DNA of 60,738 nucleotides, taken from assembly GCA_944336475.1 (NCBI GenBank), contig CALVLD010000009.1, positions 1 through 60,738 of the forward strand. Direction: 5' to 3'. Under the pieces are notes generated by a model that was not told where the DNA came from, did no database searches, and saw only the letters and a program-made list of their open reading frames with translations. Source of the DNA: an uncultured Clostridia bacterium (GTDB lineage Bacteria; Bacillota; Clostridia; Christensenellales; CAG-138). Positions 60,634 through 60,738 of the stretch are shown piece by piece (positions within the stretch are counted from its first letter, which is position 1; each line of letters begins with the position of its first letter). A program made the position numbers and the translations under genes.

Positions 60634-60651
60634 CTTTGTAGACAGTCTGAC
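60634..60651 (-). repeat. IS1182-type right inverted repeat
   Basis: The reverse complement reads GTCAGACTGTCTACAAAG and matches the left repeat at 16 of 18 positions. Confidence 0.75.
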
Positions 60652-60738
60652 TTCGAGACAACTTGGAGCTGTTGACAAAGTACCCTGCGAAGGTTCTCAT
60701 AGGCAGTATATAGGCAGTATGAGGAAAAAATGACGCCC
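60652..60738 (+). other. Flank after the IS with a possible start of the next gene
   Basis: This end of the window has TTGACA at 60672-60677 but only a poor -10 (TCTCAT). CTGTTGACAAAGTACC (60669-60684) is an inverted near-copy of the inner IS end. An 11-bp tandem repeat lies at 60699-60720, and a GAGG-preceded ATG lies at 60730. Too little sequence remains to say whether a gene starts there. Confidence 0.3.
60699..60720 (+). repeat. 11-bp tandem repeat, two copies
   Basis: ATAGGCAGTAT occurs twice head to tail. It lies just before the possible start codon at 60730. No function can be assigned. Confidence 0.6.

Larger units (their letters stand above)
59053..60651. mobile_element. IS1182-family insertion sequence, about 1.6 kb
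   Basis: The element is bounded by imperfect inverted repeats of 18 bases, 16 of which match (GTCAGACTG at both ends, then ACAAAG). It carries one transposase gene on the minus strand. Each end has an internal hairpin: 59067-59100 and 60614-60639. The second, read on the minus strand, ends in TTTTTG and could block outside transcription from reaching the transposase. No certain target duplication is seen. Confidence 0.8.

Overview
The window looks like chromosome from an anaerobic, endospore-forming clostridium (Bacillota, Clostridia), probably an uncultured gut or rumen species. The evidence is a cellulosome-type dockerin end, spmA/spmB spore-maturation genes, tRNA genes that encode their own CCA, strong AGGAGG-type ribosome sites, a LoaP-type antiterminator and a C_GCAxxG_C_C redox protein. 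Base composition is moderate and genes are tightly packed, with many ATGA or GTGA overlaps. The species cannot be named from the sequence alone.

Layout. (1) 1-1462, plus strand: the end of a dockerin-bearing secreted protein with its terminator, then spmA-spmB. (2) 5484-1470, minus strand: a four-gene operon for a molybdenum hydroxylase of the xanthine dehydrogenase type (molybdopterin, FAD and 2Fe-2S subunits) ending with a small ModE-like regulator. (3) 5682-6455: a lipoprotein remnant, a 19-bp bidirectional terminator, and a minus-strand tRNA operon (Val, Asp, Phe, Gly, Cys) with a clear promoter. (4) 6578-16768, plus strand: a very large secreted von Willebrand A protein broken by one frameshift, then an 83-residue four-cysteine peptide, an HprK-like kinase, a radical SAM/SPASM enzyme and a PqqD-like protein. 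This has the form of a RiPP (ribosomally made, modified peptide) locus. (5) 16815-18343: a CNNM/CBS transporter behind a structured leader RNA.

(6) 18456-51704, plus strand: a roughly 33-kb surface-polysaccharide locus. It encodes acyltransferases, a Wzx-like flippase, a Wzy-like polymerase, seven glycosyltransferases, a LoaP antiterminator, and sugar-nucleotide pathways for UDP-N,N'-diacetylbacillosamine (pglF, E, D, with the PglC priming transferase), UDP-GalNAcA (tviB/tviC type), UDP-L-FucNAc (capEFG) and UDP-GalA (ugd plus a 4-epimerase). Its 3' part carries a metallophosphoesterase, a PF14907-type nucleotidyltransferase and an S26-type signal peptidase. The last two are families often seen beside HprK/PqqD peptide loci. 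It ends with an Ig-like membrane protein and two tandem Wzc-type BY-kinases with very tyrosine-rich tails. The pglF gene is split at an A7 run that matches a -1 slippery site.

(7) 51728-59019: housekeeping genes. These are a short RibF-like protein (minus strand), an Mrp/NBP35 ATPase, a C_GCAxxG_C_C protein, a TIM-barrel sugar isomerase-like protein, a DUF1461 membrane protein, tsaD and an aconitase-family hydratase. (8) 59053-60651: an IS1182-family element inserted beside the hydratase terminator. Its transposase carries a single nonsense codon.

The most promising undescribed system is the split peptide-modification system: precursor, HprK-like kinase, radical SAM and PqqD at 14.2-16.8 kb, with possible partner genes (nucleotidyltransferase and signal peptidase) at 45.7-47.4 kb, bracketing the polysaccharide genes and following the giant surface protein.
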